Shown: positions 52,902 through 61,203 of the stretch, in pieces
Layout of the letters: each line of letters begins with the position of its first letter
Numbering within the stretch: position 1 is the first letter of the stretch
Made by a program: the position numbers and the translations under genes
Source of the DNA: Flavobacteriales bacterium
GTDB taxonomy: Bacteria > Bacteroidota > Bacteroidia > Flavobacteriales_D > Sanyastnellaceae
DNA length: 64,000 bases
Reading direction: 5' to 3'
Assembly (NCBI GenBank): GCA_030729695.1
Contig: JANQWV010000047.1
Span: 1 to 64,000 of the forward strand
Notes under the pieces: model-generated
Told to the model about the DNA's origin: nothing
Databases searched by the model: none
The model's input: only the letters and a program-made list of their open reading frames with translations

Positions 52902-54089
52902 ATGGCTAAAGAATCATTTGACCGTTCCAAACCCCACGTGAACATTGGAACTATTGGTCACGTAGACCACGGTAAAACTACGTTAACCGCTGCCATCACT
53001 ACTGTTTTGGCTAATGCAGGTTTAGCAGAGAAGCGTGATTTCGCTTCTATCGACAACGCTCCAGAAGAAAAAGAGCGTGGTATCACTATCAACACTGCGC
53101 ACGTTGAGTACGCTACAGAAAACCGTCACTACGCTCACGTTGACTGTCCAGGTCACGCCGATTACGTTAAGAACATGGTTACTGGTGCTGCACAAATGGA
53201 CGGTGCTATCTTAGTTGTTGCAGCTACAGATGGTCCAATGCCACAAACACGTGAGCACATTCTATTAGGTCGCCAAGTTGGAGTTCCACGTATCGTGGTA
53301 TTCATGAACAAAGTTGACATGGTAGACGATCCAGAATTGCTTGAGTTAGTTGAAATGGAAATTCGTGAATTACTTTCATTCTACGAATATGACGGAGACA
53401 ACACTCCAGTTATCCAAGGTTCTGCTTTGGGTGCATTAAACGGAGATGCTAAATGGGTAGCTATAGTTATGGAATTAATGGCTGCAGTTGACTCTTGGAT
53501 TCCAATCCCTCCGCGTGAAACTGAAAAACCATTCTTGATGTCTGTTGAAGACGTGTTCACGATCACTGGTCGTGGTACTGTTGCAACTGGACGTATCGAG
53601 CGTGGTGTAATCAACACAGGTAACGAGGTTGATATCATTGGTTTCAACGAAGAAAAATTGAAGTCAGTTTGTACTGGAGTTGAAATGTTCCGTAAGATCT
53701 TAGATCGCGGAGAAGCTGGTGACAACGTTGGTTTGTTGTTGCGTGGTATTGAAAAGAGCGATATCCGTCGTGGTATGGTTATCTGTGCTCCAGGTTCAAT
53801 CAACCCTCACACTGAATTCAAAGCTGAGATCTACGTATTGAAGAAAGAAGAAGGTGGGCGTCACACTCCATTCCATAACAAATACCGTCCACAGTTCTAC
53901 TTCCGTACAACTGACGTAACTGGAGAGATTTCTCTAGATGCTGGTCGCGAAATGGTACTTCCTGGTGATAACGTATCTATCACAGTTAAGTTGATTGCTC
54001 CAATCGCAATGGATAAAGGTCTTCGTTTCGCAATCCGCGAAGGTGGCCGTACCGTTGGTGCTGGACAAGTAACTGATATCATTAAGTAA
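52902..54089 (+). CDS. tuf: Translation elongation factor EF-Tu
   Basis: This 395-residue GTPase delivers aminoacyl-tRNA to the ribosome. G1 'GHVDHGKT' at 19-26, switch region '[13 protein letters not shown]', 'DCPGHADY' (G3), 'NKVD' (G4) and the C-terminal beta-barrels with '[17 protein letters not shown]' and '[13 protein letters not shown]'-type ending ('[12 protein letters not shown]') are present. It follows four tRNA genes without a clear promoter of its own, so it may be co-transcribed with them. It is followed by a strong terminator, then tRNA-Trp and secE. Confidence 0.99.
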   Translation: MAKESFDRSKPHVNIGTIGHVDHGKTTLTAAITTVLANAGLAEKRDFASIDNAPEEKERGITINTAHVEYATENRHYAHVDCPGHADYVKNMVTGAAQMDGAILVVAATDGPMPQTREHILLGRQVGVPRIVVFMNKVDMVDDPELLELVEMEIRELLSFYEYDGDNTPVIQGSALGALNGDAKWVAIVMELMAAVDSWIPIPPRETEKPFLMSVEDVFTITGRGTVATGRIERGVINTGNEVDIIGFNEEKLKSVCTGVEMFRKILDRGEAGDNVGLLLRGIEKSDIRRGMVICAPGSINPHTEFKAEIYVLKKEEGGRHTPFHNKYRPQFYFRTTDVTGEISLDAGREMVLPGDNVSITVKLIAPIAMDKGLRFAIREGGRTVGAGQVTDIIK

Positions 54090-54103
54090 TTTTTACTACA
54101 CAT

Positions 54104-54144
54104 AGTGAAGACGGAAACTGCATAAGTTTCTGTCTTCACTTTTG
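54104..54144 (+). terminator. tuf terminator
   Basis: A 16-bp stem with one G-T pair: 54104-54119 (starting AGTGAAGAC) pairs with 54125-54140 (ending GTCTTCACT), loop of 5 nt, then TTTG. It separates tuf from tRNA-Trp. Confidence 0.9.
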
Positions 54145-54164
54145 ACATTTATAGAAACAACCTT

Positions 54165-54235
54165 ACGGGCGTAGTTCAATGGTAGAATAGCGGTCTCCAA
54201 AACCGTTGATCTTGGTTCGAGTCCAGGCGCCCGTG
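54165..54235 (+). tRNA. tRNA-Trp (anticodon CCA)
   Basis: Acceptor ACGGGCG/CGCCCGT, anticodon stem CGGTC region with loop CTCCAAA (CCA), T-loop TTCGAGT, discriminator G. It sits between tuf and secE, the usual place in Bacteroidota. Confidence 0.97.
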
Positions 54236-54250
54236 CGAAAATTAAAAGTT

Positions 54251-54448
54251 ATGGCAGCAATTATCACATATTTGAAGGAATCATACGATGAGTTGATGAA
54301 CAAGGTAACTTGGCCTACTTGGAAGGAATTACAAGAAAGCACAGTGCTTACATTCATTTCAATTCTAGTATTTGGAGCTTTGATTTTCTTAATGGACTTT
54401 GCCTTTGGCAAAGGAATCATTAAGATGATTTATGATTTTATTGCCTAA
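54251..54448 (+). CDS. secE: Preprotein translocase subunit SecE
   Basis: This 65-residue protein has an amphipathic helix with the signature 'YDELMNKVTWPTWKELQEST' and one membrane helix ('VLTFISILVFGALIFLMDFAF'). SecE clamps SecY in the inner-membrane translocon. The ATG at 54251, 15 bp after tRNA-Trp, is the natural start; an upstream in-frame start would lie inside the tRNA. It is followed by nusG after 17 bp. Confidence 0.97.
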   Translation: MAAIITYLKESYDELMNKVTWPTWKELQESTVLTFISILVFGALIFLMDFAFGKGIIKMIYDFIA

Positions 54449-54465
54449 CTTAACAACTCGGAATA

Positions 54466-55014
54466 ATGAGCGACATTGAAAAAAAGTGGTACGTGGTTCG
54501 CGCCATTAGCGGGAAGGAAAAAAAGGTTAAGGAATTTATTGAGAGCGAAATTAAAGCTCGTGGTCTTCAAGATTACGTGAGCCAAGTTCTTATTCCAACC
54601 GAGAAAGTTTTCCAAATCCGTAATGGGAAGAAAGTGAGCAAAGAGCGTAGCTACCTTCCGGGTTATGTCTTAATTGAAGCTAATCTAATCGGAGAAGTAC
54701 CTCACATTATTCGCAACGTGACCAACGTGATCGGATTCTTAGGTGCTGAGAAGAGAGGTGAGCCTATCGCTCTTCGCTTATCTGAGGTGAATCGCATTTT
54801 AGGCAAAGTAGATGAGTTAGCAGAAACTGGTGAAGAGTTAAACATTCCATTTGTAGTTGGAGAGAACGTAAAGGTTATCGACGGTCCGTTCAATAACTTC
54901 AGCGCTATAGTGGAAGAGATTAACGAAGACAAAAAGAAGTTAACTGTTAGTGTTAAGATTTTTGGACGCAAGACTCCTGTGGAGTTGAGCTATATGCAAG
55001 TAGAAAAAGAATAA
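54466..55014 (+). CDS. nusG: Transcription termination/antitermination factor NusG
   Basis: This 182-residue protein has the NGN domain (KKWYVVRAISGKEKKVKEFI, 'RSYLPGYVLIEANL') that binds the RNA polymerase clamp and a C-terminal KOW domain ('VVGENVKVIDGPFNNFSAIVEEI', in pieces) that contacts Rho or S10. Length and order are standard. It is in the secE-nusG-rplKAJL unit; the 86-bp gap before rplK can fold into a strong hairpin structure. Confidence 0.98.
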   Translation: MSDIEKKWYVVRAISGKEKKVKEFIESEIKARGLQDYVSQVLIPTEKVFQIRNGKKVSKERSYLPGYVLIEANLIGEVPHIIRNVTNVIGFLGAEKRGEPIALRLSEVNRILGKVDELAETGEELNIPFVVGENVKVIDGPFNNFSAIVEEINEDKKKLTVSVKIFGRKTPVELSYMQVEKE

Positions 55015-55024
55015 ACGCGCTTTT

Positions 55025-55074
55025 GGTGTTTAACGTAATCTTATAAGGTTACGCTTCGCTTCCCGTTAAGCACC
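55025..55074 (+). promoter_or_regulatory. Structured leader before rplK (candidate L1/L11 autoregulatory element)
   Basis: GGTGTTTAACG (55025-55035) pairs with CGTTAAGCACC (55064-55074), 11 bp with one G-U. Inside it TAATC (55036-55040) pairs with GGTTA (55047-55051), leaving an asymmetric internal region. No T-tract follows, so it is not a normal terminator. In other bacteria L1 represses rplKA by binding such a leader; that role here is inference. Confidence 0.55.
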
Positions 55075-55100
55075 GGAACAAAATAAATAAAATAAGTAAT

Positions 55101-55538
55101 ATGGCGAAAGAAGTAGCTGGTTTTGTAAAGCTGCAAATCAAAGGAGGCGCCGCTAACCCTGCACCACCAGTAGGACCTGCATTAGGTTCTAAAGGTGTAA
55201 ACATCATGGAGTTCTGTAAGCAATTCAATGCTAGAACTCAAGATAAAGCTGGAAAAGTGTGCCCTGTGTTAATTACTGTTTACAAGGATAAATCCTTCGA
55301 CTTTGTAATTAAGACTGCTCCTGCCGCTGTTCAACTGTTAGATGCCGCCAAAGCTAAGCAAGGTGCTGCAGAACCTAACCGTCAGAAAGTGGGTAGCGTA
55401 ACTTGGGAACAAGTTAAAGCTATTGCAGAAGATAAAATGCCTGACTTAAACTGTTTTACCGTTGAGTCTGCCATGAAAATGGTAGCTGGTACAGCACGTA
55501 GTCTAGGTATACAAGTAACCGGTGAACGCCCTTTTTAA
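55101..55538 (+). CDS. rplK: 50S ribosomal protein uL11
   Basis: This 145-residue protein begins [20 protein letters not shown], continues '[19 protein letters not shown]' and ends with '[14 protein letters not shown]', all uL11 signatures. It forms the stalk base that binds the GTPase-associated 23S region and is needed for RelA signalling. It precedes rplA by 17 bp and carries a structured leader upstream. Confidence 0.99.
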   Translation: MAKEVAGFVKLQIKGGAANPAPPVGPALGSKGVNIMEFCKQFNARTQDKAGKVCPVLITVYKDKSFDFVIKTAPAAVQLLDAAKAKQGAAEPNRQKVGSVTWEQVKAIAEDKMPDLNCFTVESAMKMVAGTARSLGIQVTGERPF

Positions 55539-55555
55539 TCAGAGGTAATTAAGCA

Positions 55556-56248
55556 ATGGGAACCCTCAGCAAAAAAATGAAAGCCGCAGTGGCACAGTAC
55601 GATAACACAAAAACGTACTCGTTGCCCGAAGCAGCGTCGCTTGTTAAGAAAATTACAAGCACAAAGTTTGACGCGTCTGTGGATCTTGCCGTTCGCCTCG
55701 GAGTAGACCCGAAAAAATCCAACCAAATGGTTCGTGGAACTGTATCACTTCCTCACGGAACTGGTAAAGACGTTCGCGTTTTAGTACTTTGTACTCCTGA
55801 CAAGGAAGCAGAGGCTAAAGCAGCAGGCGCAGACCACGTAGGATTAACGGAATACATCGACAAGATTAAGGGCGGATGGACCGACGTTGACGTTATTATT
55901 ACCACACCTAGCGTAATGGGACAGGTTGGAGCTTTAGGTAGAATTCTCGGTCCTCGAGGATTAATGCCTAACCCTAAAACCGGTACAGTTACGATGGATG
56001 TTGGAAAAGCTGTTACAGAAAAGAAGGCTGGTAATATCGACTTTAAAGTTGATAAAGCTGGTATCGTTCATGCAAGTATTGGTCGTGTGTCTTTCGATGC
56101 GCAACAATTGGCTGAAAATGCGAGTGAATTAATTTCTACTTTGGTGAAATTAAAGCCTTCTGCTGCAAAAGGAACTTATATGAAGAGCATCTATGTTTCT
56201 TCAACCATGAGTCCAAGTGTTCAAGTTGAAACCAAATCAGTGAGCTAA
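55556..56248 (+). CDS. rplA: 50S ribosomal protein uL1
   Basis: This 230-residue L1-stalk protein shows '[25 protein letters not shown]', '[15 protein letters not shown]' and '[20 protein letters not shown]'. In many bacteria it also represses the rplKA mRNA, which makes the structured leader before rplK of interest. A weak AGAGG lies about 15 nt before its ATG. Confidence 0.99.
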   Translation: MGTLSKKMKAAVAQYDNTKTYSLPEAASLVKKITSTKFDASVDLAVRLGVDPKKSNQMVRGTVSLPHGTGKDVRVLVLCTPDKEAEAKAAGADHVGLTEYIDKIKGGWTDVDVIITTPSVMGQVGALGRILGPRGLMPNPKTGTVTMDVGKAVTEKKAGNIDFKVDKAGIVHASIGRVSFDAQQLAENASELISTLVKLKPSAAKGTYMKSIYVSSTMSPSVQVETKSVS

Positions 56249-56262
56249 TCGCTGGTTAAATC

Positions 56263-56267
56263 GGAGG
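56263..56267 (+). promoter_or_regulatory. Strong Shine-Dalgarno before rplJ
   Basis: GGAGG, 10 nt upstream of the rplJ ATG at 56278. Such a canonical site is unusual in this window, where nearly all starts lack one, and it supports the ATG at 56278 over the TTG at 56269. Confidence 0.6.
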
Positions 56268-56277
56268 ATTGTACTTT

Positions 56278-56790
56278 ATGAACAAAGAACAAAAGAACAC
56301 AGAAATCGCCGAGTTAGTGGAAATGTTGAGCAATGCTCCCATTTTATATATCACTGACACGGTTTCCTTAAACGCCGAGGCAACCAGCAATCTTCGTCGC
56401 GAATGCTTCAAACAAAACGTGCAAATGCGCGTGGTGAAAAACACCTTGTTGAAGAAAGCGATGGAGCGTGTTGAAGGAACTGACTTCTCTGGTCTATACC
56501 CTGTGCTGAAAGGCAATACAGCGGTAATGATTGCAGAAGTTGCAAACGTTCCAGCTCGTTTGATTAAGGATTTCAGAAAAGGTACAAATAAGCCAGCCCT
56601 TAAAGGTGCGCTTATTCGTGAAGACATATACGTTGGAGATGATCAGTTAGACACCCTTGTTGCTCTGAAGAGCAAAGAAGAGTTGGTTGGCGAAATCATT
56701 GGATTGTTGCAGTCACCTGCTCGCAACGTTATTTCTGCACTTTTGAACCATGCTGAAAAACAAGAAGCGCAAGAGGAACATAGCGCCTAA
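56278..56790 (+). CDS. rplJ: 50S ribosomal protein uL10
   Basis: This encodes 170 residues. Typical parts are the N-terminal globular domain ('LYITDTVSLNAEATSNLRREC', 'MRVVKNTLLKKAM') and the C-terminal helix (ARNVISALLNHAEKQEAQEE) that binds L7/L12 dimers. It anchors the stalk. The start is set at ATG 56278. It is followed by rplL after 40 bp. Confidence 0.99.
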   Translation: MNKEQKNTEIAELVEMLSNAPILYITDTVSLNAEATSNLRRECFKQNVQMRVVKNTLLKKAMERVEGTDFSGLYPVLKGNTAVMIAEVANVPARLIKDFRKGTNKPALKGALIREDIYVGDDQLDTLVALKSKEELVGEIIGLLQSPARNVISALLNHAEKQEAQEEHSA

Positions 56791-56830
56791 TATGTTCCAA
56801 TTTTAATAGAAACGATTAATATCAAATACA

Positions 56831-57202
56831 ATGGCAGATTTGAAAGCAATGGCTGAAGGCCTCGTTAATCTTACCGTTAAGGAAGTTAACGAATTAGCTA
56901 CCATTTTAAAAGACGATTATGGAATTGAGCCAGCTGCTGCGGCAGTTGTTATGGCTGGTCCAGGCGCTGGTGCTGCAGCTGCAGAAGAGCAAACATCTTT
57001 CGATGTTATTCTTGCTGATGCAGGTCCAAACAAATTAGCAATAGTTAAATTAGTGAAAGATCTTACTGGTCTTGGCTTGAAAGAAGCTAAAGATGTAGTA
57101 GACAAAGCTCCATCTCCTTTGAAAGAAGGTGTTTCTAAAGACGAAGCAAACGGCTTGAAAACACAACTTGAAGAAGCAGGAGCAAAAGTTGAAATCAAGT
57201 AA
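56831..57202 (+). CDS. rplL: 50S ribosomal protein bL12 (L7/L12)
   Basis: This 123-residue stalk protein has an N-terminal dimerisation helix pair, an Ala/Gly-rich hinge ('[20 protein letters not shown]') and the conserved C-terminal factor-binding domain '[23 protein letters not shown]'. It recruits translational GTPases. Two hairpins lie between it and rpoB. Confidence 0.99.
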   Translation: MADLKAMAEGLVNLTVKEVNELATILKDDYGIEPAAAAVVMAGPGAGAAAAEEQTSFDVILADAGPNKLAIVKLVKDLTGLGLKEAKDVVDKAPSPLKEGVSKDEANGLKTQLEEAGAKVEIK

Positions 57203-57222
57203 GATTACGACATTGAACCTCA

Positions 57223-57266
57223 GTTTAGGCCTTACCTTCGGGTGGGCCTAAACTTGTTTTTTATTT
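57223..57266 (+). terminator. First rplL-rpoB attenuator hairpin
   Basis: GTTTAGGCC (57223-57231) pairs with GGCCTAAAC (57245-57253). Inside it ACC/GGT closes a TTCG tetraloop (57234-57243). A TTGTTTTTTATTT tract follows. Probably a partial terminator that lowers rpoBC expression relative to ribosomal proteins. Confidence 0.85.
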
Positions 57267-57269
57267 CAT

Positions 57270-57293
57270 GACGGGAAAGCCCGTCAGTTTTTG
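57270..57293 (+). terminator. Second rplL-rpoB attenuator hairpin
   Basis: GACGGG (57270-57275) pairs with CCCGTC (57280-57285) around a 4-nt loop, then AGTTTTTG. A second terminator-like hairpin only 35 bp before rpoB. Confidence 0.7.
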
Positions 57294-57327
57294 TGCATAG
57301 GATTTATAACCTTTAAAACGAAACACT

Positions 57328-60300
57328 TTGGCAACGCTAAAGAAACTAACTGAGCGAGTTAATTACTCCTCGACCAAAAATTTTTACGAGTACCCTGATT
57401 TCCTAGAAATTCAGCTAGCCTCGTTTAAAGAGTTTTTTCAACTCGAAACCAATCCTGAAAACCGAGTATCAGAAGGTCTATTCAAAGTATTCTCTGAGAA
57501 CTTCCCTATTACAGACACGCGCAACCAGTTCGTGTTGGAGTTCCTAGATTACTTCATCGACCCTCCGAGATATACCATAGAAGAGTGTATCGAACGCGGA
57601 CTTACGTACAGCGTTCCTCTTAAAGCGAAATTAAAACTTTATTGTACCGACCCAGAACACGAAGATTTCGAAACCATCGTGCAAGACGTATACTTGGGTA
57701 CCATTCCTTACATGACCCCTCAAGGTTCGTTCGTGATCAATGGTGCTGAGCGTGTAATTGTTTCTCAATTGCACCGTTCTCCAGGTGTGTTCTTCGGTCA
57801 ATCACGTCACGCGAATGGCACCAAATTGTATTCTGCTCGTATCATTCCATTCAAGGGTTCTTGGATTGAATTCGCGACAGACATCAACAATGCCATGTAC
57901 GCTTATATCGATCGTAAAAAGAAGTTACCTGTAACTACCCTACTTCGTGCTATCGGATTCGAAAGCGATCGTGAAATCCTTGAAATATTCAACCTTGCTG
58001 AAGAAGTTAAAGTTTCTAAAGCTGGATTGAAAAAAGTTGTAGGTCGTAAACTAGCAGCACGTGTGTTGAAAGTTTGGATCGAAGACTTCGTAGATGAAGA
58101 TACTTCTGAAGTAGTTTCTATCGAGCGTAACGAGTTGATCCTTGATCGTGACGTTGTTCTTGAAGATGCACACATCGATATTATCGTTGAAAGCGGAACT
58201 AAAGTAATCGTTCTTCACAAAGAAGAGTCGAATGCTGCTGATTTCACTTTGATTCACAACACCCTTCAGAAAGATACTACCAACTCTGAAAAAGAAGCGG
58301 TTGAGTATATCTATCGTCAATTGCGTAACGCTGAACCACCAGATTTGGAAACAGCTCGTGGCGTAATCGACAAGTTGTTCTTCTCTGAACAACGTTATGA
58401 CCTTGGTGAAGTAGGACGTTTCCGTATCAACCGCAAGTTGGGATTGAACATGTCTCTTGATCAACGTACATTAACGAAAGACGATATCTTAAGCATCATT
58501 CGTTACTTAATCGAGTTGGTTAACTCGAAGGCAGACGTAGATGATATTGACCACTTGTCGAACCGTCGTGTTCGTACAGTTGGTGAACAACTATACAATC
58601 AATTCGCAGTAGGTTTAACTCGTATGGCTCGTACCATTCGTGAGCGTATGAACGTTCGTGATAACGAGGTCTTCACTCCTATCGACTTGATTAACGCAAA
58701 AACATTAAGCTCGGTTATCAACTCGTTCTTCGGAACCAACCAGCTTTCTCAGTTCATGGACCAAACGAACCCACTTTCCGAAGTTACCCACAAGCGCCGT
58801 ATGTCGGCACTTGGTCCAGGTGGACTTTCGCGTGAGCGTGCAGGTTTCGAGGTTCGTGACGTACACTACACCCACTACGGTCGCTTGTGTACAATTGAAA
58901 CTCCTGAAGGACCAAACATTGGTTTGATTTCTTCTCTTTGCGTTTATGCTAAAATTAACAAATTAGGTTTCATTGAAACTCCTTACCGCAAGGTTGAAAA
59001 TGGTAAAGTTTCAATGAACAACAACGGAGTAACATACCTTACTGCTGAGGACGAAGATTCTAAAGTAATTGCACAAGCAATTGCAGATATCGATGATTCA
59101 GGTAAGTTCCAAGGAACAAAAGTGAAAGCTCGCTTGGAAGGTGACTTCCCAGTTATCGCTCCAGCAGCTGTTGCATACATGGACGTTGCTCCAAACCAAA
59201 TCGCTTCCATCGCGGCATCGCTTATTCCTTTCTTGGAGCATGATGATGCTAACCGTGCGTTGATGGGATCGAACATGATGCGTCAAGCCGTACCACTTCT
59301 TCGTCCAGAAGCTCCTATTGTTGGAACTGGATTGGAAGCATACGTTGCTAAAGATTCTCGTGTTCTTCTTACCGCAGAAGGTGATGGTGTGATTGAATAC
59401 GTAGATAGCGAAGAAATTCGTATCAAATACAAGAGAAACGAAGACGATGAGTTGGTTAGTTTCGACAGCGCTACGAAGTCTTACAACGTTCGCAAATTCG
59501 GAAAGACCAACCAAAGTATGTGTATCAACCTTCGCCCTATGGTGAAGAAAGGAGACAAAGTTACTTTTGGACAAATTTTGGTTGAAGGATATGCTACACG
59601 TAAAGGCGAACTTGCTTTAGGTCGTAACTTGAAAGTGGCATTCATGCCTTGGAAAGGTTACAACTTCGAGGATGCTATCGTGATTTCTGAGCGAGTTGTT
59701 CGTGATGACTGGTTCACTTCTATTCACATCGACGAGTACACCACTGAAGTGCGTGATACAAAACGTGGTGTTGAAGAATTGACTTCAGACATTCCAAACG
59801 TTAGCGAAGAGGCTACACGTGATCTTGATGAAAACGGTATCATTCGCGTTGGTGCTGAAGTTAAAGAAGGAGATATTCTTATTGGTAAAATCACTCCTAA
59901 AGGAGAAACTGATCCAACCCCGGAAGAAAAACTTCTTCGTGCAATCTTCGGTGAGCGCGCTGGTGATGTAAAAGACGCTTCGTTGAAAGTTCCACCAAGT
60001 GCAACAGGTGTTGTAATTGGAAAGAAATTGTTCAGCAGAACGGTTAAAGAAAAGAAAACAAAGAACAGTGCAGATAAAGCAGTTCTTGAAGCATTAGACA
60101 AAGACCACGATAAGGACAACGGTGAATTGAAAAAGATTCTTGTTGACAAGATTTTAGCTATCGTTAAAGATCTTCCTTGTCAAGGTGTATTCAACTACTT
60201 CAAAGAAGAGCAAATCAAAAAAGGAACGAAGTTCAATGCTAAAGTTCTTTCTGCAATTGATTACAGTGTTGTAAATACAGAGTCTTGGACGAAAGATGAA

Positions 60301-61152
60301 AAAGTGAATTCACTTATTCGTCGTTGCGTTCACAACTTCAACTTGAAGCACAACGAATTGTTGGGTTCGTACAAGCGTATGAAATTCCAATTAACTGTTG
60401 GAGACGAACTTCCAGCAGGTATCGTGAAGTTGGCGAAAGTTTATATTGCTCAAAAACGTAAATTACGTGTGGGTGATAAGATGGCTGGTCGTCACGGTAA
60501 CAAGGGTATTGTTGCGCGTATCGTTCGCGATGAAGACATGCCATTCTTGGAAGATGGAACTACAGTGGATATCGTGTTGAACCCACTAGGGGTACCATCA
60601 CGTATGAACTTAGGTCAGATTTACGAAACCATCTTAGGATGGGCTGGTCAAAAAACCGGACAATCTTTCGCAACGCCTATTTTCGATGGTGCATCTATGG
60701 ATGATATCATTAATCAAACAGACGCTGCAGGTGTTCCACGCTTTGGAGTAACTTACTTGTACGATGGTGGTACTGGTGTTCGTTTCGAACAACAAGCTAC
60801 TGTAGGTGTGATTTACATGATCAAACTGAGCCACATGGTAGACGATAAGATGCACGCTCGTTCAATCGGACCATACTCGTTGATTACACAACAACCATTG
60901 GGTGGTAAAGCACAATTCGGAGGTCAACGTTTCGGGGAGATGGAAGTATGGGCATTGGAAGCATACGGTGCTGCCAATATCCTTCAAGAAATTCTTACCG
61001 TTAAATCTGACGATGTAATCGGAAGAGCGAAGACATACGAAGCGATTGTTAAAGGAGATGCCATGCCACAGCCAGGTATTCCTGAATCGTTCAATGTATT
61101 GTTGCATGAGTTAAGAGGATTAGGATTAAGCATTAATCTGAATCAGAATTAA
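57328..61152 (+). CDS. rpoB: DNA-directed RNA polymerase subunit beta
   Basis: This 1,274-residue catalytic subunit starts at a TTG (57328) with the N-terminus [19 protein letters not shown], matching flavobacterial RpoB; no closer ATG/GTG precedes the conserved region. Visible parts: '[24 protein letters not shown]'-type block ('[18 protein letters not shown]'), the rifampicin region '[25 protein letters not shown]', '[16 protein letters not shown]' and '[22 protein letters not shown]' at the C-terminus. The rifampicin pocket reads as a normal sensitive type by eye. It is 51 bp upstream of rpoC. Confidence 0.98.
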   Translation: MATLKKLTERVNYSSTKNFYEYPDFLEIQLASFKEFFQLETNPENRVSEGLFKVFSENFPITDTRNQFVLEFLDYFIDPPRYTIEECIERGLTYSVPLKAKLKLYCTDPEHEDFETIVQDVYLGTIPYMTPQGSFVINGAERVIVSQLHRSPGVFFGQSRHANGTKLYSARIIPFKGSWIEFATDINNAMYAYIDRKKKLPVTTLLRAIGFESDREILEIFNLAEEVKVSKAGLKKVVGRKLAARVLKVWIEDFVDEDTSEVVSIERNELILDRDVVLEDAHIDIIVESGTKVIVLHKEESNAADFTLIHNTLQKDTTNSEKEAVEYIYRQLRNAEPPDLETARGVIDKLFFSEQRYDLGEVGRFRINRKLGLNMSLDQRTLTKDDILSIIRYLIELVNSKADVDDIDHLSNRRVRTVGEQLYNQFAVGLTRMARTIRERMNVRDNEVFTPIDLINAKTLSSVINSFFGTNQLSQFMDQTNPLSEVTHKRRMSALGPGGLSRERAGFEVRDVHYTHYGRLCTIETPEGPNIGLISSLCVYAKINKLGFIETPYRKVENGKVSMNNNGVTYLTAEDEDSKVIAQAIADIDDSGKFQGTKVKARLEGDFPVIAPAAVAYMDVAPNQIASIAASLIPFLEHDDANRALMGSNMMRQAVPLLRPEAPIVGTGLEAYVAKDSRVLLTAEGDGVIEYVDSEEIRIKYKRNEDDELVSFDSATKSYNVRKFGKTNQSMCINLRPMVKKGDKVTFGQILVEGYATRKGELALGRNLKVAFMPWKGYNFEDAIVISERVVRDDWFTSIHIDEYTTEVRDTKRGVEELTSDIPNVSEEATRDLDENGIIRVGAEVKEGDILIGKITPKGETDPTPEEKLLRAIFGERAGDVKDASLKVPPSATGVVIGKKLFSRTVKEKKTKNSADKAVLEALDKDHDKDNGELKKILVDKILAIVKDLPCQGVFNYFKEEQIKKGTKFNAKVLSAIDYSVVNTESWTKDEKVNSLIRRCVHNFNLKHNELLGSYKRMKFQLTVGDELPAGIVKLAKVYIAQKRKLRVGDKMAGRHGNKGIVARIVRDEDMPFLEDGTTVDIVLNPLGVPSRMNLGQIYETILGWAGQKTGQSFATPIFDGASMDDIINQTDAAGVPRFGVTYLYDGGTGVRFEQQATVGVIYMIKLSHMVDDKMHARSIGPYSLITQQPLGGKAQFGGQRFGEMEVWALEAYGAANILQEILTVKSDDVIGRAKTYEAIVKGDAMPQPGIPESFNVLLHELRGLGLSINLNQN

Positions 61153-61203
61153 TTCAACATACAACGAAAAGAAATTTTAACATAGACATTCAAACTGCAC
61201 AAA

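Noticed and set aside
58051-58464. Reverse-strand frames inside rpoB, tuf and the coiled-coil ATPase
   Set aside because: They are shadows of highly biased coding sequence, without starts, context or recognisable protein features.
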